DNA of 64,000 nucleotides, from NCBI RefSeq assembly GCF_030269645.1, contig NZ_BSTR01000035.1, positions 20,002 to 84,001 of the forward strand, written 5' to 3'. Every line of letters starts with the position of its first letter. The first letter of the stretch is position 1. The position numbers were made by a program, and so were the translations under genes. The notes beneath the pieces were generated by a model that did no database searches, was not told where the DNA came from, and worked only from the letters and a program-made list of their open reading frames with translations. Below, one piece after another: positions 35,492-45,038 of the stretch. Origin of the DNA: Actinokineospora sp. NBRC 105648 (GTDB lineage Bacteria > Actinomycetota > Actinomycetes > Mycobacteriales > Pseudonocardiaceae).

Positions 35492-35992
35492 TCAGGACTT
35501 GGGGATCGAGTCCAGCAGCTTGAGCACGGCCTTGGCCCTGGCCACGCCGAACTCGGCGATCGCCTTGGCGTAGGGGTCCTCGGCGGTCTTGGCGGCCGTC
35601 TTGGCCGCCTCGTGCTCGCCGTTGTAGACCTGCTTGGCCGAGTCGATCAGGCCGACCCGCTGCTTCGCGGTCAGCGTGCTCGCGTGCACGAGGCGCAGGA
35701 TCAGCGGGCTGCGGAGGTGGTCGGGGCCGGGCTCACCACCGAGCCAGGCCTTGAAGGCCTTCTTGCCAGCGGCGGTGATCACGTACTGCTGGCTGGAGCG
35801 GGGACCCTGCTTGCCGAGCCGGACGAGTCCGCTGTCGGCCAGTGCGGGCAGCTCGCGGTAGACCTGGCTGCGCGTCACGCTGAAGAACGAGCCGAAGCGC
35901 TCGCGCGCGGCGGACACGAGCTGACCCCCGGTCTGGGGGCCCTCGTGCAGCAGGCCAAGAAGAGCTGCGGCGGTTGCATTCAATTCAGACAC
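35492..35992 (-). CDS. PadR-family transcriptional regulator
   Basis: This is 166 residues from the GTG at 35992. The winged helix (ATAALLGLLHEGPQTGGQLV-like start, VTRSQVYRELPALADSGLVR, wing QGPRSSQQYVIT) matches PadR, and the C-terminal helical region (HASTLTAKQRVGLIDSAKQV) dimerises. An ATG further upstream is in frame but lacks family alignment. PadR proteins usually repress nearby transport or stress genes; no obvious target is adjacent. Confidence 0.82.
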   Translation of the reverse strand: MSELNATAAALLGLLHEGPQTGGQLVSAARERFGSFFSVTRSQVYRELPALADSGLVRLGKQGPRSSQQYVITAAGKKAFKAWLGGEPGPDHLRSPLILRLVHASTLTAKQRVGLIDSAKQVYNGEHEAAKTAAKTAEDPYAKAIAEFGVARAKAVLKLLDSIPKS

Positions 35993-37345
35993 GCCGACAA
36001 CGGTCCCACGACATGGCCGCGCTGTCCACAGTGGCCAAGTGCGGCAGTCCACAGTGGCTGATCGTTAAACAACCGCCGGGAGGGTCCGAACCCGGACCGA
36101 TCAGCGCAAGATCGGCACCCCATCTGGCCCAAACTCGGACGGTCCCACATGGACTTCCCGGACTTGCTCCCCCGAAGGAGTGGATCTCTTCCCATCGCGC
36201 TACCCGTTCGGACCAGTGCGATCGGCCCCGCCCGTAGTCGGTACGGGACTTGTTGAACACCCGGAAATAATCTGCCAATGTGGTCCAGATCACCCGAATG
36301 TCGCAGGTCAACGCCCGAAAACCGCTAGTGGACAGACCATCCGAGTCGCCTCCGGACCGCCCGGACGACCCACGATCGACTCGACGAACGTTGCGTTTGC
36401 GGTGAAACTGTCACACCCCAGGGCACTGTCGACGGTCCAGTGTGGACGCCTGACGCGGACACCTCGGCCCGCTCCCGCCAAACGCCCGTGCGGATGCACG
36501 AGCACCCGCCCGCCAGACCTCCTGGATGGTCGAGGTTGCACCCCCGTTGCGGTGACGGCATCCGGTCCACGCCATCGCATCCGACCACCAGTCCCCCGAA
36601 CGCCACGCCACATCCCGCACCGGTGCGTACTCGACACCGACCAATTCGCGGTATTGCCCAACACGAAACCGACTCCCCGGTACGCCCAGTTCCCTCGACC
36701 ACCACACGATCCCCACCCCTCCAACGCGCCACCCCCGCACAAGTAACGCCCCCACACACCCCCAACAGAATCCCCTCCCTTCCCTGTACCGAAGGGACCC
36801 GACCGGGAGCGTGCCCACCGAACACCCCAAGCCGCTCAGTGGACCCACGACGCGGACAGGACCATCCAGACACCCGACCGGAACACGACCGCTCCACGGA
36901 CACCCAGACCCACCCAACCGCCCAACCCAGACCCAAGACGCCAGCCCCAGCCACGGCACGCCGCCCCCCGGCTCACGGCCCACGGCACGCAGCCCGCGGC
37001 CCACGGCCCACACCCAACCGATGCACCCTCGCCACCCCAGCCCAACGGACCACACCACCCCCAGCGCAGCGCCGCCCAGCCTCAACCTCAGCCAGACGCG
37101 CCCCATCCCCCAACCCGCCGCCCCGCACTCCCCCACCGAGTCCTCATCCCCCCACCCGACACCAGACCCAAGACCCCGCCCCCACACCCCACCCGAGATC
37201 AACACCCGCTACGTCCGCCACTCCCCAGGCCCCACTCCCCAGGCCCCAGGCCCCAGGTCCCAACTCAACCCGCCCCACCCACCCACCCCCAGCCAAACCC
37301 AAATCCCACCCCAGCCCCACCGCCCACTCCCACCCCCAAACGAAA
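35993..37345. other. Long non-coding tract, strongly C-rich on the plus strand
   Basis: About 1.35 kb with no supported gene. From about 36,420 to 37,340 the plus strand is dominated by C and A with very little G or T (CCCACC, CCCAGGCCCC and CACCCC runs). Long open frames exist on both strands only because of this bias, with no ribosome binding sites or domain signatures. It lies downstream of an initiator tRNA and upstream of the PadR gene. In the left part two GTCCACAGTGGC copies occur near 36025 and 36049. Confidence 0.6.
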
Positions 37346-37374
37346 AAGGCCCGATCCATATCGGATCGGGCCTT
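37346..37374 (-). terminator. Intrinsic terminator behind initiator tRNA copy 1
   Basis: A perfect 12-bp stem AAGGCCCGATCC/GGATCGGGCCTT with a 5-nt loop. On the minus strand it is followed by TTTTTCG. Confidence 0.9.
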
Positions 37375-37383
37375 AACCGTTTG

Positions 37384-37457
37384 TAGCGGGGACAGGATTT
37401 GAACCTGCGACCTCTGGGTTATGAGCCCAGCGAGCTACCGAGCTGCTCCACCCCGCG
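37384..37457 (-). tRNA. Initiator tRNA-fMet (CAT), copy 1
   Basis: 74 nt. Acceptor CGCGGGG with CCCCGCT leaves the 1-72 position unpaired, as expected for initiators. The anticodon stem CTGGG/CCCAG with loop CTCATAA has the three G-C pairs that mark tRNA-fMet. The T-arm GCAGG-TTCAAAT-CCTGT is intact. CCA is not encoded. The mature sequence is identical to copy 2. Confidence 0.95.
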
Positions 37458-37610
37458 TTGCTAAACAGAACTCTACACACCCTCGAAAACCCACTCCCAC
37501 CCACCCCCCTCTTTCCCAGAAGGAGCCCCACACCCCCCACAAAGCCGCAGGCAAGCCCACCCCCAACCCCACCCAGCACATCCAGCACATCCAGCACACC
37601 GCTCGCTCCC

Positions 37611-37742
37611 CCAATGCGATCGGCGAAGCCGTGAGCCAGCCCCACAACACTGCTCCCACAGCCCGATGCGATCGGCGAAGCCGTGAGCGAGCCCCCCACC
37701 ACCGGTCACACACCACGATGCGACGACCGAAGGTCGAGCGAG
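37611..37742. repeat. Three mini-hairpin repeats between the initiator tRNA genes
   Basis: The units start near 37611, 37663 and 37715. The first two carry the CGGC-GAA-GCCG hairpin of the 21-kb copies. The third has GACC-GAA-GGTC, which keeps the pairing with both arms changed. The same tail (ACCGATCGCACCGTGGGGGT) follows as at 21.2 kb. Confidence 0.8.
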
Positions 37743-37778
37743 CACCGCTGGAACCGCCACCGATCGCACCGTGGGGGT

Positions 37779-37850
37779 CTGGGGGCTCGGCCCCCAGAAA
37801 CAATGCGAAGACCGCCCCACACCTGCGCTTTCCGCAGGTATAGGGCGGCC
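37779..37850 (-). terminator. Double hairpin terminator behind initiator tRNA copy 2
   Basis: On the minus strand, CCTGCG-GAAAG-CGCAGG (37822-37838) is nested between CCGCCC and GGGCGG arms. It is followed by CTGGGGGC-CGA-GCCCCCAG (37779-37797). The module matches that behind tmRNA. Confidence 0.75.
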
Positions 37851-37857
37851 TCGATCG

Positions 37858-37931
37858 TAGCGGGGACAGGATTTGAACCTGCGACCTCTGGGTTATGAGC
37901 CCAGCGAGCTACCGAGCTGCTCCACCCCGCG
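37858..37931 (-). tRNA. Initiator tRNA-fMet (CAT), copy 2
   Basis: Identical over 74 nt to the copy at 37384-37457. It lies about 400 bp upstream of it in the direction of transcription. Its downstream flank differs from that of copy 1 and carries the composite hairpin element. Confidence 0.95.
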
Positions 37932-38070
37932 TCGGTAAATATGACTCTACACGGGGGTGGACGGGGATACAAATCAGGGGGGTTGGTGGTGAGTGGGGTC
38001 ACTCATTCCGGTCAGGTGCCGGTGATCCGCCCGCCGCGGGGCGGTCACCGGCACCTGTTGTCGGGAGTGG

Positions 38071-41067
38071 TCACCCGCCGCCGGAGGCCGGTGTGGGCGA
38101 CGGTGAGGCGCCCGAGGACGACGGGCTGGTCGGCTGCCCGGCCTTCGCCTTGGCGGTGTCGTACTGCTTGGTGGCCGCGTCCAGTTCGGCCAGTGCCTTG
38201 CCCTGCTCGGTGAAGTCGCCGGTGCGCTGGGCGTCCCGCAGGTGCGTGATGGCGGCGTTGAGGGCCTGCACGGCCCGGTCCAGCTCGGTGCCGCCGCCGG
38301 ACCCGGTCGTCGGTGGCGCGGTGCTGGTCGTCGGCGGCTGCGAGGAGCTCGTCGGCGGTGTGGTGCCGTCGGTCTGGCCCGGTTTGGTGGCCGTGTCACC
38401 GGTGCCCTCGCCGAAGACCTCGTCGAGCGCCTCGTCGATCGTGGGCGCGAAGCCGACCTTGCTGCCGAAGGCGACGAGCACCCGGGCGAGCTGCGGGAAC
38501 GAGTTCGCGTCCTTGCGCTGGATGTAGAGCGGTTCGACGTAGAGCAGCCCGCCTGCCACGGGCAGGGTCAACAGGTTGCCGAAGGTCGGTGTGACGCTCT
38601 GGTTCTGCAGCAGTGTCCGGTTCTCGGCGACCTTCGGTGTCGTCTGGAACCGGTTCTGCACCTGGACCGGTCCCTCGGCCTGTTGTCCACTGGAGGGCAA
38701 TCGGAGGATCTTGATCTGCCCGTAGTCGGACGGATCGGACGAGGCGGACACCCACGAGGCGAGGAACTGCCGGTTCAGCAGGGTCAGCGCGCTGGTGAGC
38801 TGGAACGTCGCCTTCTCCTGCCCGGGCGCCTGGGCGAGCACGTAGTACGGGGGTTGCTTGGCACCGCTGGTGTTCGTGCCGTTGGAGGCACCGTCCTCGG
38901 TGGGGTCGGTGGGGACGTTCCAGAAGGTCTTCTGCGAGAAGAACTCGTTCGCGTCGGACACGTGGTAGCGGGAGAGCAGTTCGCGCTGGACCTTGAACAG
39001 GTCCTCCGGGTAGCGGAAGTGCGACCGCAGCTCCGGGGAGATGTCCGAGGACGGCTTCACGGTGCCGGGGAAGACGCCCTGCCACGCCTTGAGGACCGGG
39101 TCCTTGTCGTCGATGGAGTACAGCGTGACCGTGCCGTCGTAGGCGTCGACGGTGGCCTTCACCGAGTTGCGGATGTAGCTGATGGTCCGGTTCTCCTGGC
39201 GCACGACGCCGCCGAGGGAGTCCGTGGTGGCCTCGCCGAGCGCGGTGCGCTGGGAGTACGGGAAGTTCTCCAGCGTGGTGTAGCCGTCGATGATCCAGGT
39301 GATCTTGCCGTTGACCACCGCCGGGTACGGGTCTCCGTCGAGGGTCAGCCACGGCGCCACCAGGCTCACCCGGTCCCGCGGGTTGCGGTTGTACATGATC
39401 TTGGCGCCGTCGCCGATCTGCGACGAGAACAGGATGTTGCGCTCGGTGTTGTGCGCGGCGAAGACCAGCTTGTTGAACAGGTTGTCGATCGGCACACCGC
39501 CCTTGCCGTCGTAGACGAAGGTCTTGCTGGAGGTGTCGTACTCCAGCGGGCGCCCGTTGTCCTTGCCGCCGACGATGGCGTAGTTGTCGGTGGCCAGCTC
39601 ACCGAAGTAGATCCGCGGCTGGTCGACCTTGATCGGCCCCTGGCCCGCCAGGTCGCTGACCTTGAAGACCGGGTAGCCGCCCTGGTCGTTGGAGTCCTGC
39701 AGCGCCGAGTTGATCGTGTTGGCGGGCGCGGCGACGAACCCGTTGCCGTGGGTGAAGACCATGTGCCGGTTGATCCAGCCGCCCTGGGCCTCGGTCAGCC
39801 CACTGGTCTTGATCTCGCGCGCGGCGACGATGTAGTCCTGGGTCTTGCCGTCGATGCTGTAGCGGTCGACGTCGAGCTTGTCCGGGAAGCCGTAGAAGTT
39901 CTCCCGGCCCTCGCGCTGGGTGAAGGTGGGCGCGAGGATGTTCGGGTCGAGCAGCCGCACGTTCGAGATCGTGTTCAGGTTGCCCTGGTCCGACCGGATG
40001 GCGGCGGGCGAGGCGTCGGCGACGCCCGCGTAGTCCTGGGTGCTGACCTTGTCCGGCCCCAGCCCGAACGCGACCCGGGTGGCGTCGATGTTGCGCTGGA
40101 TCGACAGCGCCTCCTTGGCGTTCTCGTTCGGGCGCACCGAGAACTGCTGGATGATCGCGGGCCAGGCCGCGCCGACCAGGATGCCGGAGAGGATCAGCAG
40201 CGCCGTGGCGATCGCGGGGAGCTGCAGGTTGCGCAGGAACGCGCCGACGAAGTAGGCCACCGCGCAGAAGGCCGCGATGAACATCAAGATCAGCTTGGCG
40301 GGCAGCACCGCGTTGAGGTCGGTGTAGTTCGCGCCGCTGAACAGGTCGTGCTTGCCGAAGAGCAGCTCGTAGCGCTCGAAGAAGTAGTCGACGGCGTAGA
40401 CCAGCACGAACACGCCCGCGGTGATCGAGAGCTGCATGCGGGCGGGCGCGGCGAGCTGGCCGCCCTTGCCCGCCAGGCGGATGCCGCCGAAGAGGTAGTG
40501 CGTGATCAGCGCGCCGAAGAAGGACACCGCGATCGCGACGAACAGCCAGTTGATCAGCCAGGTGATGAACGGCAGGGTGAAGGCGTAGAAGCCGATGTCG
40601 ATGTTGAACTGCGGGTCGGTGACGCCGAAGTCGGTGCCGTTGAACAGCAACTGCACCTGCTGCCAGTCCGACTGGGCCGCCGAGCCCGCGATCAGGCCCA
40701 TCACCAGCGGGATGCCGATGCCGAACAGGCGCACCCTGGCCACGATGGTGGAGCGGTAGCGGGCCAGTGGATCGTCCGCACTGGACACCGGGACGAACAC
40801 CGGCCGGGAGCGGTAGGCGATCCACAGGCTCACCGCGAGCAGCCCGCCGACGAGGATCCCGACCCCGAAGAACAGCGCGACGCGCGTCCACAGCACGGTC
40901 GCGTAGACCGACCGGAAGCCGACCTCCCCGAACCAGAGCCAGTTGACGTAGGTGCTGAGCAGCCGGGACCCGACCAGCAGGAGCAGGATCACCGCCGCGG
41001 CGATGACTAGTAGGATCCGACTGCGCCGGGACAGCTTCGGCAGGCCGATCGGGGGCCGAGTGGCCAC
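38071..41067 (-). CDS. UPF0182 family large membrane protein
   Basis: This is 998 residues. Seven TM helices lie within the first 330 residues, starting with ILLVIAAAVILLLLVGSRLL. A roughly 550-residue extracytoplasmic domain follows (NRHMVFTHGNGFVAAPANTI, YFGELATDNYAIVG). The C-terminal tail is Pro/Ser/Thr-rich and low-complexity. It matches UPF0182, widespread in actinobacteria (Rv3193c type), with unknown function. It begins the block that is collinear with M. tuberculosis Rv3193c-Rv3198c. Confidence 0.92.
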   Translation of the reverse strand: MATRPPIGLPKLSRRSRILLVIAAAVILLLLVGSRLLSTYVNWLWFGEVGFRSVYATVLWTRVALFFGVGILVGGLLAVSLWIAYRSRPVFVPVSSADDPLARYRSTIVARVRLFGIGIPLVMGLIAGSAAQSDWQQVQLLFNGTDFGVTDPQFNIDIGFYAFTLPFITWLINWLFVAIAVSFFGALITHYLFGGIRLAGKGGQLAAPARMQLSITAGVFVLVYAVDYFFERYELLFGKHDLFSGANYTDLNAVLPAKLILMFIAAFCAVAYFVGAFLRNLQLPAIATALLILSGILVGAAWPAIIQQFSVRPNENAKEALSIQRNIDATRVAFGLGPDKVSTQDYAGVADASPAAIRSDQGNLNTISNVRLLDPNILAPTFTQREGRENFYGFPDKLDVDRYSIDGKTQDYIVAAREIKTSGLTEAQGGWINRHMVFTHGNGFVAAPANTINSALQDSNDQGGYPVFKVSDLAGQGPIKVDQPRIYFGELATDNYAIVGGKDNGRPLEYDTSSKTFVYDGKGGVPIDNLFNKLVFAAHNTERNILFSSQIGDGAKIMYNRNPRDRVSLVAPWLTLDGDPYPAVVNGKITWIIDGYTTLENFPYSQRTALGEATTDSLGGVVRQENRTISYIRNSVKATVDAYDGTVTLYSIDDKDPVLKAWQGVFPGTVKPSSDISPELRSHFRYPEDLFKVQRELLSRYHVSDANEFFSQKTFWNVPTDPTEDGASNGTNTSGAKQPPYYVLAQAPGQEKATFQLTSALTLLNRQFLASWVSASSDPSDYGQIKILRLPSSGQQAEGPVQVQNRFQTTPKVAENRTLLQNQSVTPTFGNLLTLPVAGGLLYVEPLYIQRKDANSFPQLARVLVAFGSKVGFAPTIDEALDEVFGEGTGDTATKPGQTDGTTPPTSSSQPPTTSTAPPTTGSGGGTELDRAVQALNAAITHLRDAQRTGDFTEQGKALAELDAATKQYDTAKAKAGQPTSPSSSGASPSPTPASGGG

Positions 41068-41260
41068 TGGACACGCTCCAGAGTCGCTTCAGATATCGCT
41101 GTGGTTCGACGAACGGCGGACGGGGCAGGCCCCGCCCTGATCCTTCAACTCTATTAGGGCCGCTTCAGGTTCCCGTGAGGGTGTCCGAAATGTGTGGATA
41201 CCTGGCGCGACTGTGGACAACTGTGGCCGGATCGGGTGACGCGCGCCCGGGTGGGAGCAT

Positions 41261-41827
41261 GTGGTCGTGAGCCAGCCCGGTACGCATGACCTGCCCACGG
41301 TGACCCGCGAGATCGAGGAGTTCGTCGCCTCGGGCGGCTGGGACCAGCCGCCCCAGCTGTTCGCGCTCGTGCCCACCGAGCACCTGCTGCGCGAGCAGCC
41401 CGACCTGGCGGGCCAGGTCGACCCGTCCTCGGCGCTCACCCCGATCGCCCAGGAGGCCCTCACCGAGCCCGACCTGGGCGTGGCGCTGGCCTCGATCATG
41501 TGGCCCGCGGCGGTGCTGGGCTGCGCGCTCGCCCAGGAGATCGTCATGCTGCCGCCGGAGGCCGAGGCCGACCTGCCCGAGGGCGACAGCGACGCGATGA
41601 GCCGGATCGCCGCGACGCACCCGCAGGCCAGGGAGGCCCGCTTGGTCGCGGCCGCGCTGCGCGACGGCTCCGTCGCCTGCGTGCTGCGGCTGCGCGGCGG
41701 CGACGACGGCACGGCGGGCGGCGACGGGGACGGCGTGGACGGCGTGGACGGCGTGGATGAGGTCATCGAGCACCCGGAGCTGGCGGCGAACCTCACGGCC
41801 GCGCTCCTGGAGACCCTGCGCGAGTAG
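41261..41827 (+). CDS. PPA1309-family conserved actinobacterial protein
   Basis: This is 188 residues (186 if the second GTG, at 41267, is used; GTGGGAG lies 3-9 nt upstream of these). The acidic protein contains WDQPPQLFALVPTEHLLREQ, IMWPAAVLGCALAQEIVMLP and RLVAAALRDGSVACVLRLRG, conserved among actinobacterial orthologues next to UPF0182. A short GDGDGVDGVDGVDE repeat interrupts the C-terminal part. Function is unknown and no membrane segment is present. Confidence 0.75.
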   Translation: MVVSQPGTHDLPTVTREIEEFVASGGWDQPPQLFALVPTEHLLREQPDLAGQVDPSSALTPIAQEALTEPDLGVALASIMWPAAVLGCALAQEIVMLPPEAEADLPEGDSDAMSRIAATHPQAREARLVAAALRDGSVACVLRLRGGDDGTAGGDGDGVDGVDGVDEVIEHPELAANLTAALLETLRE

Positions 41828-41833
41828 CGCTCG

Positions 41834-42940
41834 TCAGCAGCCCGGGACGTCCTTGCCCGCCTTGATGTCCTTGAGCGCCTGCACGGCGCCCGCGAGGTTC
41901 TCCACCTTGACCAGCCGCAACCCCTCGGGGGCGTTGTCCTTGGCCTCGGTGCAGTTGTCCTTCGGGACCAGGAAGGTGTTCACCCCGGCCTCCTTGGCGG
42001 CGACCATCTTGAACGGGATGCCGCCGATGCGCCCGACGTTGCCGTCGACGTCGATCTCGCCGGTGCCCGCGATGGTGGCCCCGCCCGCGAGGTCGTCGGT
42101 GCTCAGCCGGTCCACGATCGCCAGCGCGAAGACCAGCCCGGCCGACGGCCCGCCGACGTTCTGCAGCCGGATCGTGGTCTTGAACGCCACGTCCGGCCGC
42201 TCGGCCGGGCCGACCCCCATGAACCCCTCGGCGCGCTCCTTGGCGCCGAAGTCGGTGGCCTTGGCCAGGGTCAGCGGCGCGGTGCGCTCCTGGCCGTCGC
42301 GCTTGAAGGTGATCGACACCGTCTGCCCCGGCACGGTGCCGGTGAGCGCGGTGGTCACGTCGGTGGCGGCCACGATCGGCTTGCCGTTGACCGTGACCAG
42401 CTGGTCGCCGGGGGCGAGGACCTTGTCTGCGGGCGCGCCCGCGGTGATCGACGAGGCGATGACCTTGACCGGGTACTTCAGGTAGCGCAGCGCGGCGATC
42501 TCGGCGTTGCTCTGCGACTCCTGGAAGAGCTTGGTGTTCTGCTGCTCGATCTGCTCCTCGGTCTCCCCCGGGCGGAAGTAGTCTTCGCGCGGGGCGAGCG
42601 CGTAGCGGCCGCTGACCCACAGCCCGAGCGCGCCGAAGAGGCTGATCTCGTCGTTCACCGACACCGTGGTCATCCGCAGCTGACCGGTGGTCGGGTGGCT
42701 CTCCTCGCCGTCGATCTTGACGATCGGCACGCCCTCGACCGCGCCGAGCGTGTCGTAGGTGGGGCCGGGGCCGAGCGAGACGTACGGGATCGGCACCAGC
42801 AGGCCGACCAACAGGAACGCCACCGTGAGGACGAAGCTGACCACCACCGTCCAGCCGCGCCGGGACAGCGTCCTGGACAGCGTCGGCGGAGTGGGCCCAG
42901 CGGGCTGCGGCGGAGCGGGGGCGTCCGGTGCGGTGCTCAC
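41834..42940 (-). CDS. PDZ-domain S16-type membrane protease (Rv3194c/YlbL-like)
   Basis: This is 368 residues. A TM anchor near 35-57 (TVVVSFVLTVAFLLVGLLVP) precedes a PDZ domain about 150-235 (APGDQLVTVNGKPIVAATDV) and a Lon-like protease domain. The catalytic Ser is in NVGGPSAGLVFALAI and the Lys in GGIPFKMVAAKEAG. This order matches YlbL/Rv3194c proteins that act outside the membrane. It is divergent from the DUF2342 gene, 79 bp away. Confidence 0.88.
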   Translation of the reverse strand: MSTAPDAPAPPQPAGPTPPTLSRTLSRRGWTVVVSFVLTVAFLLVGLLVPIPYVSLGPGPTYDTLGAVEGVPIVKIDGEESHPTTGQLRMTTVSVNDEISLFGALGLWVSGRYALAPREDYFRPGETEEQIEQQNTKLFQESQSNAEIAALRYLKYPVKVIASSITAGAPADKVLAPGDQLVTVNGKPIVAATDVTTALTGTVPGQTVSITFKRDGQERTAPLTLAKATDFGAKERAEGFMGVGPAERPDVAFKTTIRLQNVGGPSAGLVFALAIVDRLSTDDLAGGATIAGTGEIDVDGNVGRIGGIPFKMVAAKEAGVNTFLVPKDNCTEAKDNAPEGLRLVKVENLAGAVQALKDIKAGKDVPGC

Positions 42941-43019
42941 GGATCGACAGCGTACGTGCGTTCACCCAGGGCGGATCACCGGACGGCACACCCGCGGTGG
43001 CGCCGCGTACCGTGGACCC

Positions 43020-44351
43020 ATGAGCGAGTTCCAGTTCGGCTTCAGCGCGCCGGACCCTGACGACCGGGACAAAGACAAGGACAAGTCTGCCCCCGGGCAG
43101 GGCGGCGGCAGCGAGAACCCGTTCGACGCCTTCGGCCAGCTCGGGCAGATGCTGAGCCAGCTCGGCCAGATGATGAGCCAGGCGGGCACCTCGAGCGGGC
43201 CGGTCAACTACGACCTCGCCAAGCAGATCGCGGTGCAGAAGCTCGGCGGCCAGGTCGGCTTCAGCGCGCCGTCGGAGTCGGCCAAGGCGGTCACCGACGC
43301 GGTCCACCTGGCCGAGATGTGGCTCGACCCGGCCACCACGCTGCCCGCGGGGGCCACCTCCGCGCGCGCCTGGACCGCCCGCGACTGGGTGGAGCACACG
43401 CTGCCCACCTGGCAGCGGCTGTGCGACCCGGTGGCCAGGCGGATGTCGAGCGCCTGGGTCGACGCGCTGCCCGCCGAGGCCAAGGAGCAGGCCGGTCCGC
43501 TGCTGGCGATGGTCGGCCAGATGGGCGGCATGGCGTTCGGCTCGCAGCTGGGCGGGGCCCTGGCCCAGCTCGCCGCCGAGGTGCTCACCGCCACCGACAT
43601 CGGTCTGCCGCTGGGCCCGCCCGCCACCGCGGCGCTGCTGCCCGCGAACATCGAGGAGTTCACCAAGGGCCTGGAGCGCCCGGCCAGCGAGGTGATCGTC
43701 TTCATCGCCGCCCGCGAGGCCGCCCACCAGCGCCTCTTCGCGCACGTGCCGTGGCTGCGGCAGCGGCTGCTGGCCACCGTCGAGGAGTTCGCCAACGGCA
43801 TCAAGGTCGACACCGCCGCGCTGGAGCAGCTGGCCACCCAGGTCGACCCGGCGAACCCGGAGACCATCGAGCAGGCCATGCGCTCGGGTGTGCTGGAACC
43901 GCAGACCACCCCCGAGCAGCAGGTCGCGCTGACCCGGCTCGAGACGCTGCTGGCCCTGGTGGAGGGCTGGGTCGACATCGTCGTCGGCGACGCGGTCGCC
44001 GAGCGGCTGCCGGGCGCCGACGCGCTGCGCGAGACCCTGCGCCGCCGCCGGGCCTCCGGCGGACCGGCCGAGCAGACCTTCGCCACGCTGGTCGGGCTGG
44101 AGCTGCGGCCGCGCAAGCTGCGGGCCGCGGCCGCGCTGTGGCGGCTGGTCACCGACCAGCACGGCATCGAGGCCCGCGACGGGCTGTGGGCGCACCCGGA
44201 CCTGATGCCCACCGCCGCCGACCTGGACGACCCGATGGAGTTCGCCGAGCGGCTGGGGCAGTCCACCGACCTGGAGGACGACCCGATCGCCCAGCTCCAG
44301 CGCACCGAGGAAGCCGAGAAGCGCAAGAACGACGAGACCACCGAGGACTGA
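43020..44351 (+). CDS. DUF2342 zinc-dependent metalloprotease-like protein
   Basis: This is 443 residues from the ATG at 43020. The N terminus is low-complexity (DRDKDKDKSA, QLGQMLSQLGQMMSQ). The family body contains LVDAVHLAEMWLDPATTLP-type residues, FIAAREAAHQRLFAHVPWL with the conserved RExAHxRLF, and LEQQVALTRLETLLALVEGW-like helices ending in GWVDIVV. Orthologues (Rv3195 type) are annotated as zinc-dependent metalloproteases, although a classic HExxH is not evident. Its position is conserved next to the S16 gene. Confidence 0.82.
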   Translation: MSEFQFGFSAPDPDDRDKDKDKSAPGQGGGSENPFDAFGQLGQMLSQLGQMMSQAGTSSGPVNYDLAKQIAVQKLGGQVGFSAPSESAKAVTDAVHLAEMWLDPATTLPAGATSARAWTARDWVEHTLPTWQRLCDPVARRMSSAWVDALPAEAKEQAGPLLAMVGQMGGMAFGSQLGGALAQLAAEVLTATDIGLPLGPPATAALLPANIEEFTKGLERPASEVIVFIAAREAAHQRLFAHVPWLRQRLLATVEEFANGIKVDTAALEQLATQVDPANPETIEQAMRSGVLEPQTTPEQQVALTRLETLLALVEGWVDIVVGDAVAERLPGADALRETLRRRRASGGPAEQTFATLVGLELRPRKLRAAAALWRLVTDQHGIEARDGLWAHPDLMPTAADLDDPMEFAERLGQSTDLEDDPIAQLQRTEEAEKRKNDETTED

Positions 44352-44396
44352 GGCGGCCACCCCGCCGGGCTCGGGGCCCTCTCGGCGCCCCGGGCC

Positions 44397-44957
44397 TCAG
44401 TCCTCGGTCGAGATGCCCCAGCCCGCGGCGGCGGAGAGCCCCTCCAGGTAGCCCACCGCCCGATCGGTCTTGGGGTAGGCGTGCACCAGCGCCCAGAAGT
44501 CCTCGCCGTGCCCGGGGACCAGCAGGTGGGCCAACTCGTGCACGAGCACGTAGTCGAGCACCCAGGCCGGTACCTCGCGCAGCCGCTCGCTGACCCGGAT
44601 GGTGCGGTCGGCGGGTGTGCAGGACGCCCAGCGGGTGCGCATCGGCGGCACCCAGCGCACCGCCTCGGGGTCGCACCGCCCCTCGAAGTAGCGCTGGGAC
44701 AGCTCGCCGCAGCGCGCCAGCAGCGCGGTGTCGGAGGTGCGCGCGGGCGAGCGCCTGCGCGTCTCGTTGCGCAGCAGCCTGCGCTGCATCTCCTGCACCC
44801 AGTGGGCCTCCTCCTTCTTGGAGAGCCTGGCCGGGATCAGGACGATGACGGTGTCGCCTTCGCGGTAGGCGGTGACGGTTCGAGTCCTGCGCTTGCTCCG
44901 GCGCACCTCGACGCGGTGTTCGACCACGCCCCCAACCGTAAGGGGCGGCACCGACAT
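44397..44957 (-). CDS. YgjP-like/M48-type metallopeptidase domain protein
   Basis: This is 186 residues from the ATG at 44957; a GTG at 44927 with GGGGG upstream is an alternative start. Key motifs are RWASCTPADRTIRVSERL and VLDYVLVHELAHLLVPGHG, with HELAH as the zinc site and a further His near EDFWALV. It matches the YgjP/WLM (DUF45) group of small soluble metallopeptidases. It is convergent with the DUF2342 gene, and 45 bp separate the stops. Confidence 0.85.
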   Translation of the reverse strand: MSVPPLTVGGVVEHRVEVRRSKRRTRTVTAYREGDTVIVLIPARLSKKEEAHWVQEMQRRLLRNETRRRSPARTSDTALLARCGELSQRYFEGRCDPEAVRWVPPMRTRWASCTPADRTIRVSERLREVPAWVLDYVLVHELAHLLVPGHGEDFWALVHAYPKTDRAVGYLEGLSAAAGWGISTED

Positions 44958-45038
44958 CGCGGGAGGACCGGGAGGGTGTGACTCTCGCCTGTGGACAACT
45001 CGATCCGCCGATCGGCGGAGTCCGGGACGCTGTGGCGC

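Noticed and set aside
36411..37402. Two long antiparallel ORFs (Pro/Thr-rich and Gly/Trp-rich)
   Set aside because: Explained by the C-rich composition, which removes stop codons; no ribosome binding site or domain.
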